DNA from: JALCLA01 sp965653565
Lineage (GTDB): Bacteria; Pseudomonadota; Gammaproteobacteria; Xanthomonadales; Xanthomonadaceae
Length of the DNA stretch: 64,000 bases
Direction: 5' to 3'
Assembly (NCBI GenBank): GCA_965653565.1
Contig: CBFHAI010000018.1
Coordinates: 14,103-78,102, forward strand
The translations under genes were made by a program, and so were the position numbers. This document shows, piece by piece, positions 35,084 to 43,277 of this stretch. The first letter of the stretch is position 1; each line of letters starts with the position of its first letter. The notes under the pieces were generated by a model that saw nothing but the letters and a program-made list of their open reading frames with translations, did not search any database and had not been told where the DNA came from.

Positions 35084-35578
35084 TTACCGACGACCGCGCC
35101 AACCAGTTAGCGATCCCGCAAGCAGAAGCAAGGCGAGCGTAACCAAGACCGCATCATCCGTCGCCGGAATGGTGCTCGGTTCTGACGATGCGGCGCCTGC
35201 AATTTGGAGGGCGACCGAATCTTCTACTACCTGGTTGCCTGGATTCCCCATGATCCGAGCAACGAGTTGGAGAGTGTAGGCACCTTGAGCCAGCGGCGGC
35301 ATGGGAATCGTGTAAGTGAAAGCAGGCGAACTGCAATCGAGCACCTGGGTTCGATCCGCTTCGACAGTGACCGTCGTCCCCTGCACGATGACCGTCGGAG
35401 GTGCGCCCGGAGCGGAGAGGAAAAACACCTCGCATTCGGTGTCCTCGAATACGACCTGGAACGGCTGCCCGGCGGTCGGAACGATGGGCGATGTCCGCAG
35501 GTTGTACTGCGCCCAGGCAGTGCCGCAGAAAACTGGCGCAGCAAACAGCATGATCACTACCAGCGTTATGGTCTTCAT
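35084..35578 (-). CDS. IP-tail exported paralogue B
   Basis: 164 residues. The signal peptide ends at CGTAWA; the mature part is QYNLRTSPIVPTAGQPFQVVF, then EDTECEVFFLSAPGAPPTV, VLDCSSPAFTYTIPMPPLAQGAYTLQLVARIMGNPGN. The C-terminal tail is STIPATDDA, a hydrophobic stretch and GWRGRR. It aligns end to end with paralogue A: same two Cys, same PPG turn, same G.Y.L.L..R strand. The ATG at 35578 starts the signal peptide. Probably one immunoglobulin-like beta domain; function unknown. Confidence 0.78.
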   Translation of the reverse strand: MKTITLVVIMLFAAPVFCGTAWAQYNLRTSPIVPTAGQPFQVVFEDTECEVFFLSAPGAPPTVIVQGTTVTVEADRTQVLDCSSPAFTYTIPMPPLAQGAYTLQLVARIMGNPGNQVVEDSVALQIAGAASSEPSTIPATDDAVLVTLALLLLAGSLTGWRGRR

Positions 35579-35682
35579 TGCCCACCGTTGTTCATCACAT
35601 AGATCGAAGTGCGACCCGCACAAGTAATTCAAGGAAAAAGCTACGCCGCCTATGTGTGCGTAACTTTCACCGAGCAGCGTTA

Positions 35683-36175
35683 CTACGGATCGCGTCGCCG
35701 CATCCAAACCGCCGCCACCAACATTGCGGCAAGCATCGCCAACGTCATTGCGTTGGATGCAGGGATGCTCGTCGGGGCAGTGGGTGCGGCGGGCCCCACG
35801 ACAATGCCAGCCGTCTCCAAAGACACCTCGATGCCGGGATTGCCGAAAGCACGAGCTACCAGTTCAATCGTGTAGGAACCTTGGCTCAACGCGGGAATGG
35901 CGACCGTGTACGTAGACGCCGGCGAAGCGCAATCGATGACGTCGAGATGGTCGACCTCTACGCGGACCACGTTGCCCTGCAGGGTGATAGTGGGCGCATT
36001 GCCCGGTGGCAGCAGGAAGAAGGTTTCGCATTCGTCGTCGTCGAACACCACCTGAAAGCTCTGGCCGGCCGCCGGCGACCCTGGTTGCGTTCGAAGGTTG
36101 TATTGAGCCCAAGCGTCAGTCGGAGCCCATCAGGGAGGTCAGCGCAACGACGAGCCACATCGAAAAAGTCTTCAT
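35683..36175 (-). pseudogene. IP-tail paralogue C, frameshifted in the signal peptide
   Basis: The mature part is intact (AWAQYNLRT, AGQSFQVVF, DDDECETFFLLPPGNAPTI, DCASPASTYTVAIPALSQGSYTIELVARAFGNPG, tail TSIPASNAM to WMRRRDP). The start is in another frame: an ATG at 36175 gives MKTFSMWLVVALTSLMGSD and then TGA. The two frames join at 36115-36121, where GACTGAC looks like a 4-base tandem duplication. Removing it restores a signal peptide ending SDAWA. It is either a recent inactivation or a sequencing error. Confidence 0.7.
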
Positions 36176-36304
36176 AGGGCCGCCTCACTCGAAAGCTGCT
36201 GGAAAAAGATGCTCGCCGTCCAATTGCCGCTTCATTCGAACTGCCCCAACGGCAAAGACGTATCCTTCAGCGAGCACATAGATGACGCTGTCACTAGAAG
36301 CGTC

Positions 36305-36796
36305 TCAGCCATCACGTCGTGCCCAATAGCCGAAGCACAGCGCCAGAAGCACCAGCGTCAGCACACCACCCAGCGAAAGCGCCGGGATGGTGAAAGGCGT
36401 GGATGCCACACCGTAAACAAGTACCGGCACATCCTGCAGCGTGACGCAGTCCGGCATACCTGGCAGAACATTGATGCCGCACTTCGCGAAGCGGAAGACA
36501 TAGTTTCCTGGCGGCAGCGAGCCGACCGTATAAATGCGTGTTTCCGGTGGAGCCGAAGAACATGCGTCAGATCCGTCCAGCGCGATCTGCATCACCCCGC
36601 TGCCTAAGTCTTCCAACCCGATAGCGTTGGGAAGCGGTGTGCACTGGGCAGTGAACGCCTCGATGGTAACAGTCAGCGTATCGGTACTGACCGCCGGCTG
36701 TGGTGATACGGAAAAGTTGTAGCCGAACTGCGGGCCAGCAGCGGAGACGGACTGCACCATGGCGCTCAACAAGACGACGAAGAGAGCGATACGCAT
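36305..36796 (-). CDS. IP-tail exported paralogue D (divergent)
   Basis: 163 residues. The signal peptide is MRIALFVVLLSAMVQSVSA. The mature part (YNFSVSPQPAVSTDTLTVTI, TAQCTPLP, DACSSAPPETRIYTVGSLPPGNYVFRF, PDCVTLQDVPV) keeps the layout of paralogues A-C at low identity. The tail is PFTIPALSLGG, a hydrophobic segment and WARRDG. AGGGACC before the ATG is a good ribosome site. It starts only 9 bp after the metzincin stop on the same strand, so the two are probably one transcript. Confidence 0.7.
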   Translation of the reverse strand: MRIALFVVLLSAMVQSVSAAGPQFGYNFSVSPQPAVSTDTLTVTIEAFTAQCTPLPNAIGLEDLGSGVMQIALDGSDACSSAPPETRIYTVGSLPPGNYVFRFAKCGINVLPGMPDCVTLQDVPVLVYGVASTPFTIPALSLGGVLTLVLLALCFGYWARRDG

Positions 36797-36805
36797 GACT
36801 GGTCC

Positions 36806-37948
36806 CTATTGAATGGACAGAGGTTCACACGAAGAAATCTGCGCGGCTGGCTCTCCGCTCCCAGGTGGCAAGCCGAGGAGCGTGATCGCAGCCCAATCAT
36901 CGTGGTCTGTGAGCGAGGTAAGAATGCCGCCGCATTCGTTTACCTGCTGGATGCTGTTGCCGTAGGCGTTGATGTCTTTCGCGAGGTCGGTTTTCAGCAC
37001 GCCGTCACCATTCCAGTCGATCGCCTTGCCGCCGCAAATTCCGATCGTCTCATCGAGATGGTTCTCGTCCAGGACAGCCCTGACGCCAATCGAGTAGTTC
37101 ACTACGTCGTCGGACTCCTTGTCGCAATCGGTATCGATACCGTCCAACCATTTGTAGTTCATCACGCTGTTGTAGTTCGGTTTTCGGTTGCAGGGGGAAT
37201 CGCCCCCATGATGCAAGCCCAGGTTGTGTCCCAACTCGTGCATCGTTATTCGTCGAATGACTCCCTGGTTCCAGGTGCAACCGGTCGAGACGATGATGTC
37301 GTCCCCATAAAGCTCTGCCTGCCCCAGGCTGCCGGGGATTGCGGTGTAGGCATGGGTGTGGATTGCGTAATGAAAATATCCCTGCCGGTTCTGAGCGAAG
37401 TTGGCCGGTTTGTAGTTGTTCTGGAAGTCGGGCTCATCGACCGCCCCCTGGATGGTCGCGTTGGCGACGTCGATGAAGTTCCCGCCTGTAAAAGCGCCGC
37501 CTTGACCGTAGTCCTGGATTAGATTGATGCCGGTGCTGCCGTCCGGGTTCAGCACCGGCGCGGCGGCGAAAACAGCCTTCAACTCATCCACCGACTCCAC
37601 GTCGGGTTTATGCGTGTGGAAGGAGCAAGTTCCCGGTTCAACGTTGTCGTTCTGCCAGTCGTACTCGATCAAAAGGTCTTTTCGCCGCGGATCGACACCC
37701 ATCCCAGGCAAGTTCAGCCCGTCAACAGTCCCCCACACTTCGTCGCCATCGCGGAGGCCATCGTCGTCGGTATCCTGGTCCGTAGGATCGGTGAGCAGCG
37801 CGACTTCCTGGCAGCCGGAAAGTCGATCGTTATCCAGATCGAGCTCGGAACACGGTGTTTCGAACCCGTCACGGAAAATCTGCTGCGCATCCGCAGATGC
37901 CGTCAACACGAGAAGCGCGCCGACGGTAGCAAAGCGATTCATCCCCAT
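36806..37948 (-). CDS. Secreted metzincin metalloprotease with GFE motif and TSP3-like segment
   Basis: About 380 residues. A signal peptide ends near SADA, followed directly by QQIFRDGFE. Residues about 38-72 are an Asp-rich, calcium-binding thrombospondin-type-3-like stretch (DLDNDRLSG, DQDTDDDGLRDGDE). The zinc site is complete: HELGHNLGLHH (H237, E238, H241, H247) and the Met-turn is SVMNY, which define metzincins. Start: ATG 37948 (preceded by GGGGACGAG) or 37942. It leads a same-strand series with the IP-tail paralogues D, C, B and A. It could process proteins at the cell surface; a link to the paralogues is suggested by position only. Confidence 0.85.
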   Translation of the reverse strand: MGMNRFATVGALLVLTASADAQQIFRDGFETPCSELDLDNDRLSGCQEVALLTDPTDQDTDDDGLRDGDEVWGTVDGLNLPGMGVDPRRKDLLIEYDWQNDNVEPGTCSFHTHKPDVESVDELKAVFAAAPVLNPDGSTGINLIQDYGQGGAFTGGNFIDVANATIQGAVDEPDFQNNYKPANFAQNRQGYFHYAIHTHAYTAIPGSLGQAELYGDDIIVSTGCTWNQGVIRRITMHELGHNLGLHHGGDSPCNRKPNYNSVMNYKWLDGIDTDCDKESDDVVNYSIGVRAVLDENHLDETIGICGGKAIDWNGDGVLKTDLAKDINAYGNSIQQVNECGGILTSLTDHDDWAAITLLGLPPGSGEPAAQISSCEPLSIQ

Positions 37949-38449
37949 CTCGTCCCCGTGCTGGCCAAGCTGGCCGGCCAATCTTGTAATTGATGGTCGC
38001 CAAGGCGCGCGGTTTTCTGGACGCGCGACGTGGCTTGCGCGAAATAGGCGGCAAATTCCCAAATGCGGAACGTGCTGAGCAGACCTCCTTCCGTCGGCAA
38101 CACCCCTGCACCGACAACCTGCTCGACGACGATGTACGGAGAACCGCGCGCAAGCGGACAGCATCGTCTTGCACAAGCAAATGTGGCTCTTTCGGTTGCG
38201 TCCCGCCGTCTGCAGGTAGGGCCCTGCGAGGGACTATTGGTTGATGCAGGTGGGGTCCGGCGATCTCGGCACCGCTGCGCGACGAGCCTGAACTGGACTG
38301 GATTGCGGGACGCGGTTTGTTCGCCGCTCCACAGAGCACTCCCGCTCACAGACCCATCAGAGTGTGCCCCGTCCATGCCGAGTTCACGAGTACGATCAAT
38401 GCGATTCCTCTCTCAGCAGCGTCGCTGTTCTTGTCCAAGGAATCAGACG
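37949..38449. other. 500-bp gap between divergent genes, no gene seen
   Basis: Upstream region of both the metzincin (minus) and IP-tail paralogue E (plus). Open frames here resemble no protein and lack good starts. Lower GC than the flanks further out. It probably holds two promoters; I cannot place them with confidence. Confidence 0.4.
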
Positions 38450-38953
38450 ATGTTTCAGGTCATTCGAGTGGCCGCAACGTTCCTCCTGCTGATGGGCCTT
38501 GCACTGCAAGACGCCTCGGCGCAACACAACTTGCGAACGCACCCAGCCACACCCACCGCCGGCCAATCGTTCCAGGTGCAGTTCGAGGACAATCAATGCC
38601 TGACGTTTCTAGTCGAACCACCCGGTGCATCGCCCACCGTCCAGTTAAGCGGCAACACGCTTCGGGTCACCGTCGATATCGTGCAGTATCCGGACTGCAT
38701 GCTGAGCCCGGGGCCGTTCACCACTTTCGCAGTCTCAGTTCCTGGGCTGTCCACGGGTTCCTATCAGCTCGAGCTGATCGGACGGGCCTTTCAGTCACCG
38801 AACAACTTCGGCTTGCTGCAGACGGTGCCGATAACCATTGTCGCCCCGCTCGCACCAGCAACCATCCCGGCGACAGACTCCCTCGCCGTCTTGATTCTCG
38901 CGGTGTCCATCGCAATCTCTGCGTTGGCGGTTGGCGAGCGACTGCGAGATTGA
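38450..38953 (+). CDS. IP-tail exported paralogue E
   Basis: 167 residues. The signal peptide ends at QDASA; the mature part is QHNLRTHPATPTAGQSFQV, EDNQCLTFLVEPPGASPTV, PDCMLSPGPFTTFAVSVPGLSTGSYQLELIGRAFQSPNN, very close to paralogue A in its second half. The tail is ATIPATDSL, a hydrophobic segment and GERLRD. AAGGA lies eight bases before the ATG. It is divergent from the metzincin gene and the only copy on the + strand. Confidence 0.8.
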   Translation: MFQVIRVAATFLLLMGLALQDASAQHNLRTHPATPTAGQSFQVQFEDNQCLTFLVEPPGASPTVQLSGNTLRVTVDIVQYPDCMLSPGPFTTFAVSVPGLSTGSYQLELIGRAFQSPNNFGLLQTVPITIVAPLAPATIPATDSLAVLILAVSIAISALAVGERLRD

Positions 38954-39360
38954 AGGATAACGATCGACGTATATAGACGGCGGGTACCTGGATTGCTTCA
39001 GGGCGGCGCGACGAGAAAACGCCGCGCATGGGCATGCGTTGAGAATGGTTTCGACACTGATCGAGCAAGCGGCTGGGCCCGGCCATAGCCTCCGCGGCGG
39101 CAGTCCAGCCCTTCCGCATGCACCGGCCTTCTGGGACGCACGGCCAACCCGCACAACACGGCAATCGCATGGCCCAACAACCGGCACGCGGCGCGGAGAA
39201 CTGCGCAGCCGTTCGTAGACTCGTCCAAATACCCCCTTCGGAAATCGCGCCTTAACGACGATCTCCTATGCGGCCTTGCACGCAGAGCCAAGTTGCGGGC
39301 GCGCCCACTATTGTCCGTATTGATTTGTCCCCGGCCACCGCCCTCATCAGGAGGACAGTC
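38954..39360. other. 400-bp gap, no gene seen
   Basis: Stretch between paralogue E and the DUF2935 gene. No open frame resembles a protein. It may hold the promoter of the downstream gene near its 3' end. Confidence 0.35.
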
Positions 39361-40251
39361 ATGCACCCGCTCCCCACCGCGTCCCAAACGGCTTTTCTGC
39401 GCCGCCGCCAATTGCTGCAGTTCGCCAGCGTCGGCATTGCGGGAACCTTATTGCTGAGCCATGCGCCACTCGTGTTCGCTCAGGACGCGACATTCCCCGG
39501 CGTGAAGGCCGAGCCGGGTGGCCATAAGCCGACCTACCTGCCGACCAGCGATGATCCCGTCGCGCATTCGATCGCCGAGAACCTGTTCTGGAACGAGCAG
39601 CTGCTCGAACATACGGCGTTCTTCACAATGCTGATGCCGGGCCCCGAACTGGCAGGCTTGCGCGCCGAGGTCGACAAGTTCAAGACGGTTTTCACCCAGC
39701 GTCTGGCCGCCACGAAATCCGCCCGTCTCGACAAAGGATCGCTCGCGGCGTTCAACCAGACATCCATCGACGAGGCGCGCCGCTTCGCCGACTTCAAGCG
39801 CGCACAAAGCGATGCTCACGCGGCGGGCAAGGTCCGCAGCCTGGTGTGGCCGACCTTCTTCGATCACACCGCGATGGAAGCCGACTATTTCGCCACCCGC
39901 CTCGGCGCGCTCTCCGGCGGGAATGTCGAACTCGATCGCGATGAAGCCGTGAAATTCTGGTCGACGATCATGGGCGAACACGCCGACTTCGTCGCTCACC
40001 TGCTCGACCCGCGCGAACGCGACCTGATAAAGCAGGCGATGGACACGAGCGACGCCTTCGGAAAAATCAACAAGGAACCGGCGAACGCGAAGAAAGCGCT
40101 CGACGCAACCGAGCAGATCATCGATTTCAAGGTCGCCGCGGAGAAAGGCATCGACGCCGGCAAGATCCGCAGCATCATCCACCCGACCCTCGCCGATCAC
40201 GTCCGCCGCGAAGCGCTGAAAGCCGCCGACGAATTGCGCCGCGTGGCGTAA
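39361..40251 (+). CDS. Exported DUF2935-like helical protein (Tat-type signal)
   Basis: 296 residues. The N-terminus has a twin-arginine-like signal (RRRQLLQFASVGIAGTLLL, cut near VFAQ). The mature protein contains two related helical halves: ENLFWNEQLLEHTAFFTMLMPGPE and FWSTIMGEHADFVAHLLDPRERDL, each with the W/F...EH..F pattern of DUF2935, whose members are ferritin-like four-helix proteins that may bind metal through Glu/His. Further His/Glu positions (FFDHTAMEADYF, IIHPTLADHVRREAL) fit a di-metal site. Tat export suggests a cofactor bound before export. AGGAGGACAGTC before the ATG is a strong ribosome site. Confidence 0.8.
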   Translation: MHPLPTASQTAFLRRRQLLQFASVGIAGTLLLSHAPLVFAQDATFPGVKAEPGGHKPTYLPTSDDPVAHSIAENLFWNEQLLEHTAFFTMLMPGPELAGLRAEVDKFKTVFTQRLAATKSARLDKGSLAAFNQTSIDEARRFADFKRAQSDAHAAGKVRSLVWPTFFDHTAMEADYFATRLGALSGGNVELDRDEAVKFWSTIMGEHADFVAHLLDPRERDLIKQAMDTSDAFGKINKEPANAKKALDATEQIIDFKVAAEKGIDAGKIRSIIHPTLADHVRREALKAADELRRVA

Positions 40252-40296
40252 ACCGCTGCTGCGACGCGACATCGGTAAAGTGGCAACATATCGAGC

Positions 40297-40324
40297 GGCG
40301 CATGCGCGGGGACACGCATGCGCC
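40297..40324. terminator. 10-bp hairpin between convergent genes
   Basis: GGCGCATGCG and CGCATGCGCC form a perfect stem over an 8-base loop, 45 bp after the DUF2935 gene and 26 bp before the end of the convergent gene. No T-run; terminator role inferred from position. Confidence 0.5.
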
Positions 40325-40349
40325 ACTCGTCGTCTAAAGGCACGCGCAG

Positions 40350-42011
40350 CTAGTCAACGGTTTTCGGCCTGTCTGAAATTCCCGCAGCCAAGCAACACCC
40401 ACAAACCGACATGACCCCCGGCTCCGTCGTCGTCCACTGCCCATTCCATTGCAGCTGCACGCCGGTGCAGGTTTTCGGGCAGGCGGTGGCGGCTTGGCCG
40501 TTGTTCCAGATCGGGCCGGCTTTTATGTCGGTGCAGGTTTTGGTGGCGAGTTTGAGCAGGAAGCTGAAGTCGGCGGTGTAGGTTTTCGGGTGTTTCGGGT
40601 CGGGGCCTTTGTATGCCAGTGAGGCGCCTGTGTGGCAGCCGACGCAGTTGCCGAATTGGGGGTCGGTCTGGATGTAGGTTTCCATGGTGATGTTGCCCAT
40701 GAACGAGGGCACTGAGCCGTTGGCCAGGGTGGTGCCGTCGGGTTCTACTTTGCCGCCCCAGTTTGTGCCGATGAGGTAGTAGTTCTGGAACACGGAACCG
40801 AGCGCCTGCAGTTGTGCGCGCCAGGCGGTGTTGAGTTGTTGCGTGAGGCCGTAGACCTGCCAGCAATGCGTCGCCTGGGTGCCGCATTGCGCGTTGCCTT
40901 GCTGCGTCGTGTAGTTGCCGGCGTAGGGCGCGGTGCGTTGCCACACGTAATCTTTCTGGCCGGATTTGAGCTGCGGCGGCACGTTCGGGCCGGCGGCGGT
41001 GCACGCCGCATTCCAGTAACTGTAGGTGCCGCTTTCGCCCGCTGCAGCGGGGCAGACGTTGTTGCCGAGTTGTTTGTAGCAATAGGCTGGATCGGTGGCG
41101 TCGCAGGCGTTTTCGGCGGTGGGCGCGTTGCTTTGATGTTCGAACGAGGCCCAGATGAATTGCGGCAGCAGGTTGCCGAACTTGCCGTTGTTCTGGATCA
41201 GGTGCAGGCCCACGAGGCCGAGCGTCACTTCCTGGCATAGCGGTTTGCCGTCGCTCACGTAGGCGCCTTCCACGTCGAGCAGCGCGCGCTGGCTGAAGTA
41301 GCTGGTTTTTTCGCTGTCGCCGATGATGCGCCACGCCGCCTTCACTTCGATGGCGCCGGGCGCGCCGTTGGCTTTCGTCATGTCGCCGATCGGCAGCGAA
41401 ACGGTGTTGCCGGCGTTGGCGAAAACCTGCTGGCCGGCGAGGCTGTCGAGACCATTGGTGAGGATGTAGTTTTTCTCGACATCGTTGAGCCGGCGCTCGA
41501 ACAAGGTCCAGTTGCCGTTGACGTCGATCAGCGGTTGTTTGGTGGCTTGCAGGAATTCTTCGTCGTTCGATTGCGCATCGGCTTTGGCGATGAGGTCGAA
41601 GCGCGGCAGGTTCTTCGGGTTGTCGCAACTCGCGACGGCGCCACCGAAAACATCTTCGGGATGCGACCACGTTTGCCATATCGCGGGCCCGTTGCCGCTG
41701 AGCCCCGATTTCGGATCGCTGCCGCCACTGGCCTGCCAGTTGAGCGCGACGAACATCTGCCAGGCCATGTTGTCGAACGGCGATTGCACGTCTTCCTCGA
41801 AGGACGTGACTTTGTTGCTCAGGCCTTCGTAGCCGACGCCTTTGCCGACGATGGCCGGATCGGGCCCGAGGAACGATGGCAGCACATTGCATAGCGTCTT
41901 CTGCGTGTTGTCCGCGCAGTAGACCGGTTGCGGTATGTAGGCAGCCGCCGGATCGGCGGCGTGGGCGGACGTGGTGAGAGCGGCGGTAACCAGAGCGGCG
42001 TACAAGCGCAT
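40350..42011 (-). CDS. Exported protein with CXXCH haem site and C-terminal mannan-binding (MVL) domain
   Basis: 553 residues with signal peptide MRLYAALVTAALTTSAHA. The bulk (about residues 60-440) has many Trp and Cys (FDNMAWQMFVALNWQ, FERRLNDVEKNYI, IEVKAAWRII) and is a conserved exported domain I cannot name. CVGCHTGASLAY near residue 465 is a single c-type haem attachment motif. The last 45 residues (CPKTCTGVQLQWNGQWTT, EPGVMSVCGC) match the MVL mannan-binding lectin domain. The combination suggests a periplasmic or secreted haem protein that binds glycans. GGGGGA before the ATG is a good ribosome site. Confidence 0.75.
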   Translation of the reverse strand: MRLYAALVTAALTTSAHAADPAAAYIPQPVYCADNTQKTLCNVLPSFLGPDPAIVGKGVGYEGLSNKVTSFEEDVQSPFDNMAWQMFVALNWQASGGSDPKSGLSGNGPAIWQTWSHPEDVFGGAVASCDNPKNLPRFDLIAKADAQSNDEEFLQATKQPLIDVNGNWTLFERRLNDVEKNYILTNGLDSLAGQQVFANAGNTVSLPIGDMTKANGAPGAIEVKAAWRIIGDSEKTSYFSQRALLDVEGAYVSDGKPLCQEVTLGLVGLHLIQNNGKFGNLLPQFIWASFEHQSNAPTAENACDATDPAYCYKQLGNNVCPAAAGESGTYSYWNAACTAAGPNVPPQLKSGQKDYVWQRTAPYAGNYTTQQGNAQCGTQATHCWQVYGLTQQLNTAWRAQLQALGSVFQNYYLIGTNWGGKVEPDGTTLANGSVPSFMGNITMETYIQTDPQFGNCVGCHTGASLAYKGPDPKHPKTYTADFSFLLKLATKTCTDIKAGPIWNNGQAATACPKTCTGVQLQWNGQWTTTEPGVMSVCGCCLAAGISDRPKTVD

Positions 42012-42227
42012 GACAATCCCCCGATTGCGTGGCGGTGTGGCTTGTATACGCCGCCGCCGTGCTCGGCGGTAGGTGACAAATTCCTAGATCGCACAACGGC
42101 CGGCGCTCTGCACGCGTCGGAACTGACCATCGGGGGACAGGGAGCGGCGAAACCGATGTGCGTCGCCGTGCACCCGAATTTTCCGCGGGCCGTGCCGAAC
42201 CGCGGTGCGGAGCTATGTCGTCCAGGG

Positions 42228-43103
42228 CTAGTCAGCGATCCAGACGCGCTCGTCGTCTTGCGCTTCCAGTTGCCCGGGTGATCTCGACAACCGCGCACCC
42301 GCACCGATCCAATGATTGTCATCGCCATCGATCGCCTTGAACGTCACGACGAAAGCGCCATACGACAACTCGCGCGGCAATTCGTAAGCTTGCGTCAATC
42401 GATACTCCAGCCGCGCCGCGCGCGGACCGACGACGCCGCCGACAAGACGATATCCCGCTGGCGCAGACAGCCATTCGTAGAATTTTCGTTCGCGCTCGAA
42501 CTCTCGTCGATAGGACTCGACCACAGGTGCTTCGAGCCGGCCGTCGCGATACAGGCGCTGATAGCAGGCCGCATCGTCGCAGGCGAGAACCGCGAGCCGC
42601 CAGATTTCCCAATCGGCGGCCAGACGGCGCATCAGTTCTTCATCGGTAGGCAATCCGAGCGCCTCGAAATCCCTCTGTTTGAAACCCAGCGCGTGGAGCC
42701 GTTCGTCCCCGCGCTGGATCGGGCCCGACCCGCTGCACAAGTCGTCGAAGAGGGCTGCGTTGGTGAATGGGCTTGCAAATACCAACAGCGCCGGGCGCTG
42801 GTCGGGAGCAATATCTCCGGCCGGTCCGCCCAGGGAACTGTAGGCCCCCAGCTCGATCTTCACCGGACCGCTGACGTTGCCTTTCAAGACGCGCCGGACA
42901 GCAAGCGTCGCCGTACCCTGCGGCCCAAAAAATGAATTCTCGTCCTCACGATAGTCGCGGCGGATGACCTCGCCCACGAAAACCAGGCTCGCCGAGGCAA
43001 ACTGCTCTTGCGTGCTGCGGGGCATGCACTGCATGGCGTGGGCCGAAGGCAGCCACGCAACCAGGAGGATAGTCAGCCCGGCAAGCATCGGGATGCCTCG
43101 CAT
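42228..43103 (-). CDS. Exported protein of unknown function, possibly TIMP/NTR-like
   Basis: About 291 residues. The signal peptide is MRGIPMLAGLTILLVAWLPSAHA. The mature part starts MQCMPRSTQEQFASASLVFVGEV and continues with TLAVRRVLKGNVSGPVKIEL, ALLVFASPF and LCSGSGPIQ. The pattern Cys - (A)D/SxVFxGxV - VLKG - Cys is that of bacterial TIMP/NTR-like domains, but the assignment is weak. The C-terminal 150 residues are unrecognised. The frame is open further upstream to 43259; the ATG at 43103 is chosen because it starts the signal peptide. Confidence 0.6.
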   Translation of the reverse strand: MRGIPMLAGLTILLVAWLPSAHAMQCMPRSTQEQFASASLVFVGEVIRRDYREDENSFFGPQGTATLAVRRVLKGNVSGPVKIELGAYSSLGGPAGDIAPDQRPALLVFASPFTNAALFDDLCSGSGPIQRGDERLHALGFKQRDFEALGLPTDEELMRRLAADWEIWRLAVLACDDAACYQRLYRDGRLEAPVVESYRREFERERKFYEWLSAPAGYRLVGGVVGPRAARLEYRLTQAYELPRELSYGAFVVTFKAIDGDDNHWIGAGARLSRSPGQLEAQDDERVWIAD

Positions 43104-43277
43104 GCCACCGACGTCGAAGCGGGCCTTTGCATGGCGTTGTGGTGCCGGGCACCGCAATTCCATCCACATCGAGCAGCTCAATATCGTTCCGAACATCACG
43201 AACACCTCGCTAAGCAATTCGGCTGACGCGACACGGTCAAGCCATCGGGTGTAACGCACCAGCCGGACGATGCGGGG

